Source: Fodinibacter sp963833495 (GTDB taxonomy: Bacteria > Actinomycetota > Actinomycetes > Actinomycetales > Dermatophilaceae). From it: a DNA stretch of 64,000 nt. The notes under the pieces are model-generated. The model ran no database searches and was not told where the DNA came from. It was given only the letters and a program-made list of their open reading frames with translations. The stretch spans positions 1 through 64,000 of the forward strand of contig CAWHYJ010000001.1 of assembly GCA_963833495.1 (NCBI GenBank), read 5' to 3'. Position numbers and translations under genes: made by a program. Shown here in pieces: positions 9,155 through 17,831 of this stretch (within the stretch, counting starts at the first letter, position 1; each line of letters begins with the position of its first letter).

Positions 9155-10537
9155 ATGACCATCGACGGACTGCGGGCGGCGACGGACAAGATGCGCGAGG
9201 CAGGGGTTCCAGAGCTCGCGGTGGCGGTGTTCGGCAGGTTCCACGAACAGCTGCGGTCGGCGGCCACCGGCGCCATCCCCGAGGACACCATCGACCCGCT
9301 CACCGACGTGTCGCACCTCGACGACGTGCGGCCCGACGAGGCTGCCGTGGCGGCGGCCCTCGGGCGCACGGTGGTGGTCAAGCTCAACGGCGGCCTCGGC
9401 ACGAGCATGGGGATCAGCGGGCCGAAGTCGGCCCTGACGGTGCGCGACGGGCTGAGCTTCCTCGACATCATCGCCCGCCAGGTGCTGGCCCTGCGCCGCC
9501 GGCACGGGGTGCAGACCCCGCTGGTGCTGATGGACTCCTTCCGCACCCGCGAGGAGTCGCTCGAGATCCTCGGGCGCCACGCCGGCCTCGCCGTCGACGG
9601 GCTGCCGCTGGACTTCCTGCAGAACATGGAGCCCAAGCTGAGCGCCGACGACCTCGGCCCGGTCGAGTGGCCCGCGGACCCGACGCTGGAGTGGTGCCCC
9701 CCGGGGCACGGAGACATCTACGTCGCGCTGCAGACCACCGGCTTGCTCGACGCGCTGCGCGAGCGCGGCTACCGCTACGCCTTCCTCTCCAACGCCGACA
9801 ACCTCGGCGCCACCTGCGAGGGAGCGGTGCCGGCGTGGATGGAGCGCGAGGGCATCCCCTACGTCGCCGAGGTGTCTGCCCGAACTCGCAACGACCGCAA
9901 GGGTGGTCACCTCGGCGTGCGCAAGAGCGACGGCCGCCTGGTGCTGCGCGACAGCGCGATGGTGGCCGAGGGCGAGGACCACTTCTTCCAGGACACCGAG
10001 CGGCACCCCTGGTTCCACACCAACAACCTGTGGGTCGACCTCGACGTGCTGGCCGCCCGCCTGGCCGAGTCCGACGGCATCCTCGGCCTGCCGATCATCG
10101 TCAACCGCAAGACGGTCGACCCGACCCGGCCCGACAGCCCGGCCGTCATCCAGATCGAGTCGGCGATGGGCGCGGCCGTCGAGGTGTTCGACGGCTCGCG
10201 CGCCCTGGCCGTCGACCGGTCCCGCTTCCGTCCGGTGAAGACCACCAACGAGCTGCTCCTCATCCGCTCCGACCTCTACCGGCTCGACGACGACTCGGTC
10301 GTGCAGTCGACCATCGACCACGACGAGCCGTTCGTCGACCTCTCGAAGGCCTACGCCCTGGTCGACGCGTTCGAGGAGCGCTTCCCGCGCGGCGTGCCCT
10401 CGATCCGCGGCTGCTCGAGCCTGCGGGTCAAGGGCGACACAACGTTCGGCACCGACGTCGTCTGCACGGGTGACGTGCTCGTGGGCCCGGATGTCACCCA
10501 GGTCCCCGACGGCACCCACCTCGAGGGCCGGGCCTGA
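9155..10537 (+). CDS. UTP--glucose-1-phosphate uridylyltransferase (UDPGP family)
   Basis: The 460-residue protein carries the nucleotide-binding motif KLNGGLGTSMG at residues 76-86 followed by GPKSAL, the NNLWVDL sugar-phosphate region, and a C-terminal beta-helix (GTDVVCTGDVLVGPDV). This is the eukaryote-like UGPase family, not the short bacterial GalU family. It makes UDP-glucose from UTP and glucose-1-phosphate for cell-wall polysaccharides, glycogen or trehalose. It is the first gene of a tightly packed run: its TGA overlaps the next ATG. Actinobacteria commonly have this gene upstream of a moeA/glp gene. Confidence 0.93.
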   Translation: MTIDGLRAATDKMREAGVPELAVAVFGRFHEQLRSAATGAIPEDTIDPLTDVSHLDDVRPDEAAVAAALGRTVVVKLNGGLGTSMGISGPKSALTVRDGLSFLDIIARQVLALRRRHGVQTPLVLMDSFRTREESLEILGRHAGLAVDGLPLDFLQNMEPKLSADDLGPVEWPADPTLEWCPPGHGDIYVALQTTGLLDALRERGYRYAFLSNADNLGATCEGAVPAWMEREGIPYVAEVSARTRNDRKGGHLGVRKSDGRLVLRDSAMVAEGEDHFFQDTERHPWFHTNNLWVDLDVLAARLAESDGILGLPIIVNRKTVDPTRPDSPAVIQIESAMGAAVEVFDGSRALAVDRSRFRPVKTTNELLLIRSDLYRLDDDSVVQSTIDHDEPFVDLSKAYALVDAFEERFPRGVPSIRGCSSLRVKGDTTFGTDVVCTGDVLVGPDVTQVPDGTHLEGRA

Positions 10538-11760
10538 TGCGCAGCCTGGCCGAGCACCGCGCCGCGGTGCTCGCACTCGTGGCGCCGCTGCCCGCCACCA
10601 CCGTGCCGGTCGCGTCGGCGCTGGGCCTGGTGCTGGCGCACGACGTCGTGGCGGTCGTCGACCTGCCCGGTTTCGACAACTCCGCGATGGACGGCTACGC
10701 CGTGCGGGCCGCCGAGCTCGCGGGAGCCGGCCCAGACTCGCCGGTGGTGCTCCCCGTCGCGGGTGACATTGCCGCCGGCGACACGACCCGACACGTGCTG
10801 CACCCCGGCCAGGCGCTGCGGATCATGACCGGTGCGCCGGTGCCGGAGGGCGCCGACGCCGTCGTGCCGGTCGAGCAGACCGACGGTGGGGCCACCGAGG
10901 TGGCGCTGCGCGTGGCTCCGCGGGTCGGGGCGTCGTTGCGGCGCCGCGGCGAGGACGTGCGCACCGGTGACCCGGTGCTGCCGGCCGGCACCCGCCTGGG
11001 CCCGGGCCACCTGGCGCTGGCGGCCGCAGCCAACGTGCCCGAGCTGTCGGTGCACCCGCGCCCGCGCGTGCTGGTGGTCTCCACCGGCGACGAGCTGGTC
11101 GCCGCCGGGTCCACCCTCGAGCACGGCCAGATCGTCGACTCCAACTCGGTGATGCTGTGCGCGCTCGTCGAGGCGGCCGGCGCCCAGGTCGTCGGGTCGG
11201 CCCACCTGCGCGACGACGCCGACACGATGCGCGCGCTGCTCGACGACCTGCCCGGCACACCCGACCTGGTGCTCACCACCGGTGGGGTGTCGATGGGGGT
11301 CTACGACACGGTCAAGGAGGTGCTCACCGCTGACGGTGGCGTCGAGTTCGTCAAGGTGGCCATGCGACCCGGGATGCCGCAGGGCTGCGGTGTGGTCGGC
11401 CGCTCGCGCACCCCTGCGGTCACCCTTCCCGGCAACCCGGTCAGCTCCTTCGTGTCCTTCCACGTCTTCGTGCTGCCCGCGCTGCGGCGGCTCGCGGGGC
11501 TCGACCCCGACGCCGACGGCGCGTTTTCCGCCGTCGCCGACGTGGGGTGGCCGGCCGCGCCGGGCAAGGTCGAGCTGACCCGGGTGGTCGAGGCCGACGG
11601 GCGGGTGCGGCCCTACGGCGGGCAGGGCTCGCACATGCTGGGCGCGCTGTCGGCCGCGACGGCGCTGGCCGTGGTGCCCGCCGACGTCGAGCGGGTCGAG
11701 CCGGGCGACCGGCTACGCTGCCTGCCGCTACTGGGGCAGGATCGCGACCGTGGCCTCTGA
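10537..11760 (+). CDS. MoeA/gephyrin-like protein: molybdopterin molybdotransferase or Glp divisome protein
   Basis: The 407-residue protein has the MoeA layout: N-terminal MoeA_N (PGFDNSAMDGYAV, about residues 44-56), the MoCF domain (STGDELVAAG, DSNS, TGGVSMGVYDTVKEVL), the PGNPVSSFVSF loop, and a C-terminal barrel domain. MoeA inserts molybdate into adenylylated molybdopterin. In Corynebacterium a MoeA paralogue in the equivalent galU-rimJ locus, Glp, binds FtsZ and a membrane partner GlpR instead. Here moaC and mogA follow directly, which favours cofactor synthesis, but the membrane gene at 13555 keeps the Glp option open. The start overlaps the previous stop (TGATG). Confidence 0.9.
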   Translation: MRSLAEHRAAVLALVAPLPATTVPVASALGLVLAHDVVAVVDLPGFDNSAMDGYAVRAAELAGAGPDSPVVLPVAGDIAAGDTTRHVLHPGQALRIMTGAPVPEGADAVVPVEQTDGGATEVALRVAPRVGASLRRRGEDVRTGDPVLPAGTRLGPGHLALAAAANVPELSVHPRPRVLVVSTGDELVAAGSTLEHGQIVDSNSVMLCALVEAAGAQVVGSAHLRDDADTMRALLDDLPGTPDLVLTTGGVSMGVYDTVKEVLTADGGVEFVKVAMRPGMPQGCGVVGRSRTPAVTLPGNPVSSFVSFHVFVLPALRRLAGLDPDADGAFSAVADVGWPAAPGKVELTRVVEADGRVRPYGGQGSHMLGALSAATALAVVPADVERVEPGDRLRCLPLLGQDRDRGL

Positions 11761-12259
11761 CCCCGTGACCCCGGCAACGGCCGCGCCCGCCGGCCTCACC
11801 CACGTGCGCGCCGACGGCACCGCGCACATGGTCGACGTCTCGGCCAAGGCCGTCACGGCCCGGCGGGCCGCCGCGGCCGGCCGGGTGCTGCTCTCACCGG
11901 CTGCCGTGGCGGCCCTGCGCGACGGGGTCGTGCCCAAGGGTGACGCCCTCGGCGTCGCCCGGGTGGCCGGCATCCAGGCGGTCAAGCGCACCCCCGAGCT
12001 GATCCCGCTCGCACACCCGGTGGCCGTGCACGCCGTCGAGGTCGACCTCGACGTCGTCGACGAGGGGGTCGAGATCCGGGCGGTCGTGCGCACCGCCGAC
12101 CGCACCGGCATCGAGATGGAGGCGCTGACCGCCGTCGCCGTCGCCGCACTGGCGCTCATCGACATGGTCAAGGCCGTCGACAAGCACGCCCGGATCACCG
12201 ACGTGCGGGTCACCGCCAAGTCGGGGGGCCGCAGCGGCGACTGGGAGGAGGGCGCGTGA
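11750..12259 (+). CDS. moaC: Cyclic pyranopterin monophosphate synthase MoaC
   Basis: The 169-residue protein has the MoaC signatures: HVRADGTAHMVDVS near the start, the active-site PLAHPVAVHAVEVD block, TGIEMEALTAVAVAALALIDMVKAVDK, and a C-terminal VTAKSGG. It rearranges the GTP-derived 3',8-cyclo-GTP to cyclic pyranopterin phosphate, an early molybdenum-cofactor step. The GTG start at 11750 sits inside the end of the moeA gene (11-nt overlap), so translation is probably coupled. The 3' end overlaps mogA by 4 nt (GTGA type). Confidence 0.95.
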   Translation: MASDPVTPATAAPAGLTHVRADGTAHMVDVSAKAVTARRAAAAGRVLLSPAAVAALRDGVVPKGDALGVARVAGIQAVKRTPELIPLAHPVAVHAVEVDLDVVDEGVEIRAVVRTADRTGIEMEALTAVAVAALALIDMVKAVDKHARITDVRVTAKSGGRSGDWEEGA

Positions 12260-12765
12260 CCGCCACCGAGCCGGATGCCGTGCCCCTCGCCGGCCGCACC
12301 GCCGTGGTCGTCACCTGCTCGACCCGCGCCGCCGCGGGCGTCTACCCCGACCGCGGCGGCGCCCTGCTGGTCGAGACGCTACGGGGTTGGGGCGCAACGG
12401 TTCCCGACGCAACCGTCGTGCCTGACGGGCCGGCGGTGGCATCCGCCATCGAGGCGGCCCTCGCGGCCGGCCCCGACCTGCTGCTCACGACCGGCGGCAC
12501 CGGCCTGACCCCCACCGACGGCACACCAGAGGCAACCCGCCCGTTCCTCACCCGCGAGGTGCCGGGGGTCGCGGAGGCGATCCGGGCGCGCGGCGTGGCA
12601 CACGGCATCCCCACGGCGGTGCTGTCGCGGGGCCTCGCCGGGCTCGCGGGCCGCACCCTCGTGGTCAACCTCCCCGGGTCAACCGGCGGGGTTCGCGACG
12701 CCCTCGAGGTGCTGGCCGAGGTGTTGCCGCACGCGCTGAGCCAGGCGCAAGGCGGTGACCACTGA
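12256..12765 (+). CDS. MogA/MoaB-family molybdenum cofactor biosynthesis protein
   Basis: This 169-residue single MoCF_biosynth domain protein has the TTGGTGLTPTDGTPEATRPF loop (residues about 79-98) and the VVNLPGSTGGVRDALEVL motif near the C-terminus, which bind molybdopterin and Mg-ATP. MogA/MoaB proteins adenylylate molybdopterin before MoeA inserts the metal. Overlap with moaC on one side and with the acetyltransferase on the other (12765 is the last base of the TGA and the first of the next ATG) indicates one transcript. Confidence 0.93.
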   Translation: MTATEPDAVPLAGRTAVVVTCSTRAAAGVYPDRGGALLVETLRGWGATVPDATVVPDGPAVASAIEAALAAGPDLLLTTGGTGLTPTDGTPEATRPFLTREVPGVAEAIRARGVAHGIPTAVLSRGLAGLAGRTLVVNLPGSTGGVRDALEVLAEVLPHALSQAQGGDH

Positions 12766-13553
12766 TGTGGGACCGGCTGCGCCGGCGCGGAGCGGGGTCG
12801 CAGGCCCGCGGTGGTGAAGGAGCTCCGGACGAGGTGTGGCCGTGGCCGCTGCGGCTCACCGGCCGCACGCCGACCGGCGTCGAGGTGGTGCTGAGGCCAC
12901 TGACGGTCGCCGACGGCTCGGCCTTCCAGTCGGTGCGTCGCGCCAACGCCGCGTGGCTCGAGGAGTGGGACGCGACTTCCCCGGACCCAGACGCCCCGGC
13001 GCGCACCTTCGAGGAGCTCGTCGAGCAGTACGACCGGGACGCCCGCGCCGGCCGGGCGCTGCCCTTCGCGGTGGAGGTCGACGGGCGGTTCGTCGGCCAG
13101 CTGTCGGTCGGCTCGGTCGTGCTCGGGTCGTTCCGCTCCTGCTACATCGGCTACTGGATCAGCCGCTCGGTGGCAGGGCACATGGTCATCCCGACCGCCC
13201 TGGCGGTGGCGGGCGACCACGTGCTCGGCACTGCGGGCCTGCACCGCATCGAGGTCAACATCCGGCCCGAGAACACCGCGAGCCTGGCCGTGGTGCGCAA
13301 GCTGGGCTTCCGCGGCGAGGGGCTGCGCCTTCACTACCTGCACATCGCCGGCGCGTGGCGCGACCACCTGTCCTTCGCGCTGACCACCGAGGACCTCGCC
13401 GGCGAGACGCTGATGGAGCGGCTGGTGCGCATCACGGCGATGGAGTCGCAGGCGAACTCGGCGCCGCTCCAGGCACAGTCGTCACAGCAGTCACTTGCGC
13501 GACACACCGACGCGGGTCCGGCGTCCGACGGCGACGCGCACCTACCGTCGTAG
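12765..13553 (+). CDS. RimJ/RimL-type GNAT N-acetyltransferase
   Basis: This 262-residue GNAT protein has a strand-rich domain at about residues 25-205. Motif A lies in the IGYWISRSVAGHMVIPTALAVAGDHV stretch, and the HRIEVNIRPENTASLAVVRKLGF segment is characteristic of RimJ/RimL-like N-alpha acetyltransferases of ribosomal proteins. A poorly conserved Gln/Ser/Asp tail of about 45 residues follows. The gene sits between mogA and a SepX/GlpR-like membrane gene, as in the conserved galU-moeA-rimJ cluster. The actual substrate is unproven. Confidence 0.88.
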   Translation: MWDRLRRRGAGSQARGGEGAPDEVWPWPLRLTGRTPTGVEVVLRPLTVADGSAFQSVRRANAAWLEEWDATSPDPDAPARTFEELVEQYDRDARAGRALPFAVEVDGRFVGQLSVGSVVLGSFRSCYIGYWISRSVAGHMVIPTALAVAGDHVLGTAGLHRIEVNIRPENTASLAVVRKLGFRGEGLRLHYLHIAGAWRDHLSFALTTEDLAGETLMERLVRITAMESQANSAPLQAQSSQQSLARHTDAGPASDGDAHLPS

Positions 13554-13554
13554 C

Positions 13555-14622
13555 GTGCAGTCGCCGTCGAGCCTGATCTTCCTGGTCCTTCTCGGTGTCT
13601 GGGCTGCCTATTTCGTGCAGTACTGGGTGCGCCGACGAGACCACGTCTCCACCGCGCGCTCGGTCGAGCGGTTCAGCGAGGCGATGCGCGTGCTCGAACG
13701 TCGTGACCCCCTGCCCGGCACCGACCTCTCCGAGGCGGCGCCCCCTTCGTATGCCGTGCACCCGGGCCGCAGCGCCCGGCCGCAGGTGCTCGTCAAGCGT
13801 GCCGTGGCCGCCGAGCCCGGTGCGGTCGGCGTCACCGAGCGCATCACCGACCGCCCGGATGCCGCACCGCCGGTTGCCGCTTCGGCCTCCCGCCCGACGC
13901 CGGCACCGTCGCAGTCTCGCCCGGCGCGCCGCCCCGCCGCAGCCGCCACCGGCGGTCGCCGGGTGCGGCCCAGCCGTCGCGTGCGTGGCCTGCTGCTGCT
14001 CGCCGCCCTGGCCGAGCTGGTCCTCATCGCGGCCCTGGTCGGTTTCTCGCTGCTCCCGCTGTGGGCGCTCGCGCCCGCGGTGGCGGCCGTCGTGGCCGCG
14101 TTCCTGTTCGTCCGGTCCGGGGTGCGCACCGAGCAGGCGCTGGTGCGGGCCCACCGTCGTCGCCAGGCCGACCTGGCCCGCCGTCGCTCCGGCGCCTCGG
14201 TGACCCCGCGTGCCCCGGGCGTGCGCCGGTCGCCCGCCCCCGCGGCATCCGCCCGGCCCGCACGCACCGCGGCGGCGGAGGCGACCGAGGTCGCCGCGCC
14301 CGCGGCCGCCGTCGAGGTCGCCGAGGACGCCACCCTGGCCGAGCCGGCCCTGGTCGGCACCGACTCTCCCGTGGTCGAGCCGGTCGCAGCGCAGGCCGCA
14401 GCCCCGGCCGAGCAGGCCTACGACGTCATGGTGCCCATCGTCGACGAGGACGACATCCCGCTCACCTGGGACCCCGTGCCCGTGCCGCGCCCGACCTACA
14501 CGATGAAGGCCAAGGCACAGCGGCCCGAGGTGTCCCCGGCCGCCGTCACGCCCGACCCGGCACCGGCCGAGCGCGAGAGCGACGAGTCCGGTTACGACGA
14601 GCGCCGGGTCGCCGGCGCCTGA
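13555..14622 (+). CDS. Three-helix membrane protein resembling SepX/GlpR (divisome-associated)
   Basis: The GTG at 13555, one base after the previous stop, gives 355 residues: an N-terminal membrane helix (about 6-25, LIFLVLLGVWAAYFVQYWV), a basic then Ala/Pro-rich cytoplasmic segment (about 26-142), a hydrophobic hairpin of two helices (about 143-187), and a long Ala/Val/Pro/Glu-rich tail ending in an acidic, Tyr-containing patch (YDVMVPIVDEDDIPLTWDP). No enzyme motif is present. Topology and position after galU-moeA-rimJ match the actinobacterial division proteins SepX (Streptomyces) and GlpR (Corynebacterium). This assignment rests on context and topology, not on a searched alignment. Confidence 0.75.
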   Translation: MQSPSSLIFLVLLGVWAAYFVQYWVRRRDHVSTARSVERFSEAMRVLERRDPLPGTDLSEAAPPSYAVHPGRSARPQVLVKRAVAAEPGAVGVTERITDRPDAAPPVAASASRPTPAPSQSRPARRPAAAATGGRRVRPSRRVRGLLLLAALAELVLIAALVGFSLLPLWALAPAVAAVVAAFLFVRSGVRTEQALVRAHRRRQADLARRRSGASVTPRAPGVRRSPAPAASARPARTAAAEATEVAAPAAAVEVAEDATLAEPALVGTDSPVVEPVAAQAAAPAEQAYDVMVPIVDEDDIPLTWDPVPVPRPTYTMKAKAQRPEVSPAAVTPDPAPAERESDESGYDERRVAGA

Positions 14623-14634
14623 GCTGATCTCAGG
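14618..14634. terminator. Short hairpin between convergent genes
   Basis: CCTGAG, a five-base loop and CTCAGG overlap the stop codon of the membrane gene and lie just before the end of the convergent AI-2E gene. The stem is short and there is no T-tract, so it is at best a weak bidirectional terminator. Confidence 0.35.
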
Positions 14635-14636
14635 GG

Positions 14637-15923
14637 TCAGACCTTGTCGGTCTGGTCCGACCCGGCCTCCGTGCGCTCCTCGACGTCGGCGGCCTCGGCC
14701 TCGGCCTTGGCCTCCTCGCCGGGCTCGAGCACCTCAGCCGGGGTCTTGGCCCGCCCCGGTGGGGTGTCGTCCTCGCTCTCGGGCCCGTCGAGCAGGTGGT
14801 GGCCCACGGCGTTGAACACGGCCACGGTCGGCACGGCGATGAGGCCGCCGACGATGCCGGCGAGGATCACGCCGGTCGCGATGCCGAGCAGGATCGCGAG
14901 CGGGTGGATCTTCATCACCCGGCCGACGAGGATCGGCTGGAGCAGGTGCGCCTCGATCTGCTGCACGGCGAGGATGATGCCGAGCATGATCAGGGCCTGG
15001 ATCGGCCCCAGGGCCACCAGCGCGAGCAGCACGGCGACGGCGCCCGACACGGCAGCACCGACGACGGGGATGAACGCGCCGAAGAACACCAGCAGCGCGA
15101 TGCCCGAGGCGAACGGCACCCCGAGGACGGCGGCACCGATGCCGATGCCGGCGGCGTCCACCGCGGCGACGATGAGCGTTGCCCGGGTGAACGCGGACAG
15201 CTGCGTCCACGCGATCAGGCCGGAGGAGTGCACCTTCTCGCGCGCCGTCTTGGGGAACAGGCGCACGACCCAGCCCCACACGAGCGGGCCGTCGTAGAGG
15301 AAGAAGTACAGCGAGAACATCGCCAGGAAGAAGCCGGCCACGATGTGCGTGGCGGTGAGCCCGGCGGATGCCGCGGTGTCGGTGAGGTTGCCCGAGCTCA
15401 CCCAGTCGCGCAGCTTCTGCACGTAGCCGTCGAGCTGGGTGTCGGTGAGGCCGAAGGTCTGGAAGAGCCAGTGGCGGATCTGCTCGATGCCGTCGGTGAC
15501 CTTGGTGCCGATGTCGGTGATCTGGCTGGTCAGCTGGGTGCCGACGAACGACAGCAGCCCGAAGACCATCGCCAGGGTGCCGAACACGGTGATGCCGGCG
15601 GCGGCGCCGCGGGGGACCACCCGGGTGAGGGCGTGGTAGATGGGCTCGAGCAGGGCGGCGAGCAGCATCGCCACCAGGATGGGGATGACCACCTCGGAGA
15701 GCAGGCCGGCGAGGTAGAGCACCGCGACGAGGGCGGCGCCGATGACCAGGGCCCGCCAGGCCCACTCGCTGGCGGTGCGGATGCCGCGGGGCACCGCCCA
15801 GGAGACCGGCCGGTTCGGGTCGTTGGGCGCCAGGGGCGTGACGGCGGGACCCACGACGATGGTGCGGGGGAGGGCGGCGGGGTCATCCGCGGTCCGGTCC
15901 GGGCGGGGCAGGCGCAGTCGCAT
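14637..15923 (-). CDS. AI-2E/PerM-family membrane transporter
   Basis: The 428-residue protein has a hydrophilic N-terminus, paired membrane helices at about 35-85, a long amphipathic region, and a C-terminal cluster of helices containing the family-typical PVVGAAVSGAVAVLLALV and QQIEAHLLQPILVGRVMKIHPLAILLGI segments. The acidic Glu/Ala-rich tail is cytoplasmic. Members include the AI-2 exporter TqsA and sodium/proton antiporters; many are of unknown substrate, and nothing here fixes it. It is convergent with the SepX-like gene. Confidence 0.9.
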   Translation of the reverse strand: MRLRLPRPDRTADDPAALPRTIVVGPAVTPLAPNDPNRPVSWAVPRGIRTASEWAWRALVIGAALVAVLYLAGLLSEVVIPILVAMLLAALLEPIYHALTRVVPRGAAAGITVFGTLAMVFGLLSFVGTQLTSQITDIGTKVTDGIEQIRHWLFQTFGLTDTQLDGYVQKLRDWVSSGNLTDTAASAGLTATHIVAGFFLAMFSLYFFLYDGPLVWGWVVRLFPKTAREKVHSSGLIAWTQLSAFTRATLIVAAVDAAGIGIGAAVLGVPFASGIALLVFFGAFIPVVGAAVSGAVAVLLALVALGPIQALIMLGIILAVQQIEAHLLQPILVGRVMKIHPLAILLGIATGVILAGIVGGLIAVPTVAVFNAVGHHLLDGPESEDDTPPGRAKTPAEVLEPGEEAKAEAEAADVEERTEAGSDQTDKV

Positions 15924-16055
15924 CCCGCGATCGTATGTCCTGCCCGGTCGGCGGCCTGCGACGAGGACCCGCCGACCTCCGGGTGGGGCGCTGCGGGGTC
16001 GCCGATCCGGTTTCGGCGTGCCTGTGCGCTGGTGTTATCGTTTCTCCCGCATCGC

Positions 16056-16128
16056 GGGGCTGTGGCGCAGTTGGTAGCGCGTCTCGTTCGCAATGAGAAG
16101 GCCAGGGGTTCGAATCCCCTCAGCTCCA
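16056..16128 (+). tRNA. tRNA-Ala (CGC anticodon)
   Basis: A full cloverleaf is readable: acceptor GGGGCTG with CAGCTCC, D arm with GTTGG loop, anticodon stem TCTCG/TGAGA with loop TTCGCAA (anticodon CGC, codon GCG), T arm AGGGG-TTCGAAT-CCCCT, discriminator A at 16128. The CCA end is not encoded. A TTATCGT box about 20 bases upstream could be the -10 element. Confidence 0.96.
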
Positions 16129-16138
16129 CCGCATGACC

Positions 16139-16170
16139 AAGGACTCGGCACGCTTGTTCGCCGGGTCCTT
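16139..16170 (+). terminator. Hairpin downstream of tRNA-Ala
   Basis: AAGGACTCGGC (16139-16149) pairs with GCCGGGTCCTT (16160-16170) through 11 base pairs including one T-G wobble, with a 10-base loop, 10 bases after the tRNA. It probably ends the tRNA transcript, although the T-run is short. Confidence 0.6.
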
Positions 16171-16257
16171 CGTCATGTACCGACAGGGAGCGGTTCGAGG
16201 AGCGGCCGCGGCGGTGCGACGCATTCGGGCTCCTTCGGGCGGCCGTTCGTGGCGGGC

Positions 16258-16571
16258 TGACGAGGGTCAGGATGGCGAGGTCGTGCATCGGGTCGCCATG
16301 GCCCGCCTCGGTCCAGTCGACGATGCCGGTGACCTCCTCCCCGTCGACGAACACGTGCTCCACCTGCAGGTCGCCGTGCGTGAACGCCTGCGTCCACGGG
16401 CGGCCGGTGCCACAGGACGTCCGGTGTCGGGACCGGGGCCATCGGCATGGCCTCGACCTCGATGCTGCTACGCGTCTGGTCGCCGTCGACCTTCAGGAAG
16501 ACCTCGCCCACGCGAACCGTCGCGCATTCCTGGTGGGCGAGGACGACCTCGACCCGATCCACGTCGGTCAT
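16258..16571 (-). pseudogene. Remnant of an aminoglycoside-phosphotransferase-family (APH) kinase
   Basis: From the ATG at 16571 the first about 58 residues read like an APH-family N-lobe (VGEVFLKVDGDQTRSSIEVEAM, then PTPDVLWHRPP). The reading frame then jumps: the catalytic segment, HGDLQVEHVFVDG followed by GIVDWTEAGHGDPMHDLAILTL, lies in another frame directly after it. The roughly 50 residues normally between these parts, and everything after LAILTL, are missing. The relic is under half of a normal gene. These kinases phosphorylate small molecules, so this activity must be lost. It abuts tRNA-Ala, consistent with an eroded accessory segment. Confidence 0.8.
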
Positions 16572-16687
16572 TGTTCTGGAGGGGGACTCAGTGGGTCCAC
16601 CGGATTGTCTGGTCTACCGGTGAAGTTGCTGCCTCGAGTCATCGCGCGGTCGAGACCTGCCCGGGATCGTCGACCCTCACCGGCAAT

Positions 16688-16942
16688 TCATCCACTGTCG
16701 ACGGCGGGTTCATCAGCGATGGCCGCCACCCGGCGTTCGACCCACGACGCCCCGACCCAACCGACACCGATCGCGAGGGCCGCCGAGATCGTGATCGCGG
16801 TGAGGCCGTCGAGGGAGGCGCGCTGCAGCAGGGCACCGGCCCCGACCCAGGCGACTCCGCCGATGAGTGCGTACGCCACCAGCCAGACGATCAGCAGCAG
16901 GGTTGCCTTCCGCTTGTCGCTCACGGTCCCATGTTCCACCAC
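16688..16942 (-). CDS. Small two-helix membrane protein, unknown function
   Basis: The 84-residue ORF begins MVEHGTVSDKRKATLL; an internal GTG (codon 7) is an alternative start. It has two clear membrane helices (about residues 14-38 and 48-70) separated by a short polar loop, and a short Ala/Glu/Asp tail. Good codon usage for this genome and a plausible topology support a real gene. The family is not recognised. It stands alone between a pseudogene and a lipoprotein gene. Confidence 0.6.
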   Translation of the reverse strand: MVEHGTVSDKRKATLLLIVWLVAYALIGGVAWVGAGALLQRASLDGLTAITISAALAIGVGWVGASWVERRVAAIADEPAVDSG

Positions 16943-17027
16943 TCCGACACGTGCGGGCGAGGGCCTCGCACGCTGCTACCGTGCGACCGCACCGCTCACC
17001 GGTGCCCGACAGCGAGGGGGCGACACC

Positions 17028-17765
17028 GTGATACTGCCCGCACGCTTGGTTCTGGTCGCGGCCCTCGCGGCCACGGTTGCCCTCGCGGGGTGCGTCAGCG
17101 TGCCGTCCTACCGGACCGGCTCGGGCGATCGGTCCGCCGCGGCCGGCACGGGCTCCGCCGCGGGACAGCGCGCGCAGGCTTTCCTGGCACGGTTGGAGGC
17201 AGCGGCCGCGGAGCAGGGGACGGTCGAGGTCTTGTTCTCCGGGGAGACGGTGGATGGTTCGGGGTACATGCTGCTCGGCGGTGACCCGGCCGGAAACTAC
17301 GTTCTCAACACGGGCGACACCAACACCGAGCTGGTGGTGGTCGACGGCGTCGCGTACTACAAGGACGGTTCCGTCTCCTCGGCCCGCTGGGCGTCGATGC
17401 CGGCGCAGGTCGCAGCGATCACTCAGTCATTCACCCCGCAAGGCGTGTTCGGCGCGATGCGGAACGGTGCCACGTCGGTGGAGGACCTGGGGCCGGACGA
17501 CCTGTACGGCACCCCGACCACGCTGTACGAGCTGGTCGTGCACCACTCCGGTGCCCGGTCGGCATCCGGCGTACAACCGGCGGTGGCAACCGCTGACGAC
17601 CCGGACACCGTGTACTCGCTCTGGGTCGGCGAGGGAGACCTCACGCGGCGGGTGGAGGTCCTCACCGAGGGTGGCGACCTGATCCTGGAGTACGGACGCT
17701 GGGGCGAGTCGATGGAGGTCGTGGCGCCGCCTGCGGACGAGGTGGACCCGGCGTCGACCGGCTGA
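17028..17765 (+). CDS. Secreted lipoprotein of unknown function
   Basis: The GTG at 17028 follows a strong GAGGGGG site. The 245-residue protein has a signal peptide with a lipobox LAGC (Cys22) and a polar linker. The mature domain is strand-rich (GTVEVLFSGETVDGSGYMLLGG, then GVAYYKDG and a WASMPA segment), resembling the LppX/LprAFG-like fold of the lipoproteins at 38335 and 40028. Such proteins carry lipids or act in envelope functions; here this is only a fold-level guess. A convergent broken lipoprotein gene lies immediately downstream. Confidence 0.8.
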   Translation: MILPARLVLVAALAATVALAGCVSVPSYRTGSGDRSAAAGTGSAAGQRAQAFLARLEAAAAEQGTVEVLFSGETVDGSGYMLLGGDPAGNYVLNTGDTNTELVVVDGVAYYKDGSVSSARWASMPAQVAAITQSFTPQGVFGAMRNGATSVEDLGPDDLYGTPTTLYELVVHHSGARSASGVQPAVATADDPDTVYSLWVGEGDLTRRVEVLTEGGDLILEYGRWGESMEVVAPPADEVDPASTG

Positions 17766-17831
17766 TCGTCCTCGGTGACCAGTCTCCCGGTAGGACCCCT
17801 GGAGCCGCGAGCGCACCGAGGGACTACGCAG

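Noticed and set aside
8483..10576. 697-codon minus-strand ORF opposite the UDP-glucose pyrophosphorylase gene
   Set aside because: The composition is that of an antisense shadow, while the plus strand encodes an intact enzyme with all motifs.
16056..16128. Integrated element with attachment sites at tRNA-Ala
   Set aside because: No integrase gene and no second copy of the tRNA 3' end were found downstream, so only an eroded region can be claimed.
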